From assembly GCF_042432905.1 (NCBI RefSeq), contig NZ_JBHLWI010000037.1, positions 62,001-126,000 of the forward strand: a stretch of DNA of 64,000 bases. Reading direction: 5' to 3'. The translations under genes were made by a program, and so were the position numbers. Below the pieces are notes generated by a model. The model was given only the letters and a program-made list of their open reading frames with translations. It made no database searches and was not told where the DNA came from. This DNA is from Fontibacter flavus (GTDB taxonomy: Bacteria > Bacteroidota > Bacteroidia > Cytophagales > Cyclobacteriaceae). This document shows, piece after piece, positions 63,217 through 64,000 of the stretch. Position 1 is the stretch's first letter, and the number at the start of each line of letters is the position of its first letter.

Positions 63217-64000
63217 TTACACATCATCAGTGACCACCTTATAAGTTGGGTCTTCCATCACATTAACATCAATTATCTCTTCTGCATTTTTCAGAAGTTG
63301 ACGACAATCAGCACTTAAATGTTTTAAATGAACTTTCTTGCCAACTTTATGATAACGTTCCGTTATTTTATTCAAGGCTTCAATTGCAGACATATCGACA
63401 ACACGACTTTCAGCAAAATCAATGATTACTTCATTTGGGTCGTTTAACACATCAAATTTTTCATTAAAGGCAGTAACAGAACCAAAGAAAAGCGGACCAT
63501 ATATTTCATAATGCTTAATACCGTTTTCGTCAATAGATTTTCTTGCTCTAATTCGTTTAGCATTATCCCAAGCGAAAACCAAAGCAGCAATGATAACTCC
63601 GATAATCACAGCCAAAGCAAGATTGTGTAAAACGACAGTTACCAAAGTAACCAACACCATTACCAATATATCTGATTTTGGCATTTTGTTAAACGTTTTT
63701 ACACTCGCCCACTCAAAAGTTCCGATAGCCACCATAATCATCAGGCCTGTTAAAGCAGCCATTGGCACTTTTTCAATAAGTCCAGAACCGAACATAATAA
63801 AGACAAGTAGCATAATAGCAGCAACTATGCCTGACAATCTTGCTCTCGAACCCGAAGAAATGTTAATCAAACTTTGTCCCAACATTGCACAACCGCCCAT
63901 TCCTGAAAACACGCCAGATAAAATATTGGCAGCACCTTGAGCAACCGCTTCCTTATTACCACGTCCACGAGTTTCAGTTATTTCGTCAATAATATTCAAT
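63217..64000 (-). CDS. SulP-family anion transporter, C-terminal part with STAS domain (runs off the edge)
   Basis: At least 260 residues of the C-terminal half of a SulP transporter are visible. They include ANILSGVFSGMGGCAMLGQSLINISSGSRARLSGI, several transmembrane helices, and a STAS domain (KHYEIYGPLFFGSVTAF and VVDMSAIEALNKI). SulP proteins move sulfate, bicarbonate or related anions. The N-terminus lies beyond the right edge, so the start is not visible. A DksA-like neighbour is seen with SulP genes in other Bacteroidota. Confidence 0.9.
   Translation of the reverse strand, partial: LNIIDEITETRGRGNKEAVAQGAANILSGVFSGMGGCAMLGQSLINISSGSRARLSGIVAAIMLLVFIMFGSGLIEKVPMAALTGLMIMVAIGTFEWASVKTFNKMPKSDILVMVLVTLVTVVLHNLALAVIIGVIIAALVFAWDNAKRIRARKSIDENGIKHYEIYGPLFFGSVTAFNEKFDVLNDPNEVIIDFAESRVVDMSAIEALNKITERYHKVGKKVHLKHLSADCRQLLKNAEEIIDVNVMEDPTYKVVTDDV

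Noticed and set aside
1..64000. CRISPR arrays, rRNA operons and insertion sequences
   Set aside because: No regularly spaced repeats, no rRNA-like sequence and no transposase motif was recognised on either strand.

Overview
The window reads as a chromosome segment of a Bacteroidota bacterium, most like the Cyclobacteriaceae (Algoriphagus-type). The signs are TAnnTTTG promoter elements, A-rich leaders instead of strong Shine-Dalgarno sites, many lipoproteins with a Cys at residue 18-20, a Bacteroidota-type LptD, DUF5009 and DUF6913 proteins, and a Bacteroides-style tra cluster. No rRNA, complete tRNA, CRISPR array or IS element was found.

Region 1 (1-34.1 kb) is ordinary core chromosome. It holds a cut amidase gene divergent from lptD, a DUF5009 membrane acyltransferase, a two-domain fasciclin lipoprotein, a DevBCA-like ABC exporter (adaptor, FtsX permease, ATPase), a serine hydrolase, glutamate dehydrogenase, and a complete TetR-TolC-adaptor-RND efflux operon. 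A lone NusG/UpxY-type factor follows. A minus-strand group (xseB, xseA, dapA, DUF6913, ligA) comes next, with an unusually long LigA. After it lie a TetR regulator, metG, a membrane metallophosphoesterase, DUF4174, a small Cys/His protein, a CBS protein and an unrecognised lipoprotein.

Region 2 (about 34.4-58.3 kb) is foreign. It opens with 15 bases identical to the 3' end of a typical tRNA-Pro gene, a possible attachment-site relic. Beside them is a 1282-residue protein combining a TIR-like N-terminus, a STAND-type NTPase and a long helical C-terminus, which I read as a candidate anti-phage defence protein. Then comes a minus-strand integrative conjugative element (ICE) block: traE, DUF1896, a frameshifted methyltransferase-helicase, traF, traG, three traI-like paralogs, traJ, traK, traL, traM, traN, accessory genes, DUF932 and radC. 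Two intergenic stretches carry nested inverted repeats. No integrase, relaxase or VirD4-type coupling protein is visible, so the block looks like a partial or decayed ICE. A broken ECF sigma gene marks its right margin.

Region 3 (58.5-64 kb) returns to chromosomal genes: a tight operon of a BCCT transporter, egtB and egtD (ergothioneine/hercynine), then DUF427. A truncated secreted-protein ORF abuts a DksA/TraR-like gene and a SulP transporter that runs off the right edge; this may be another junction.
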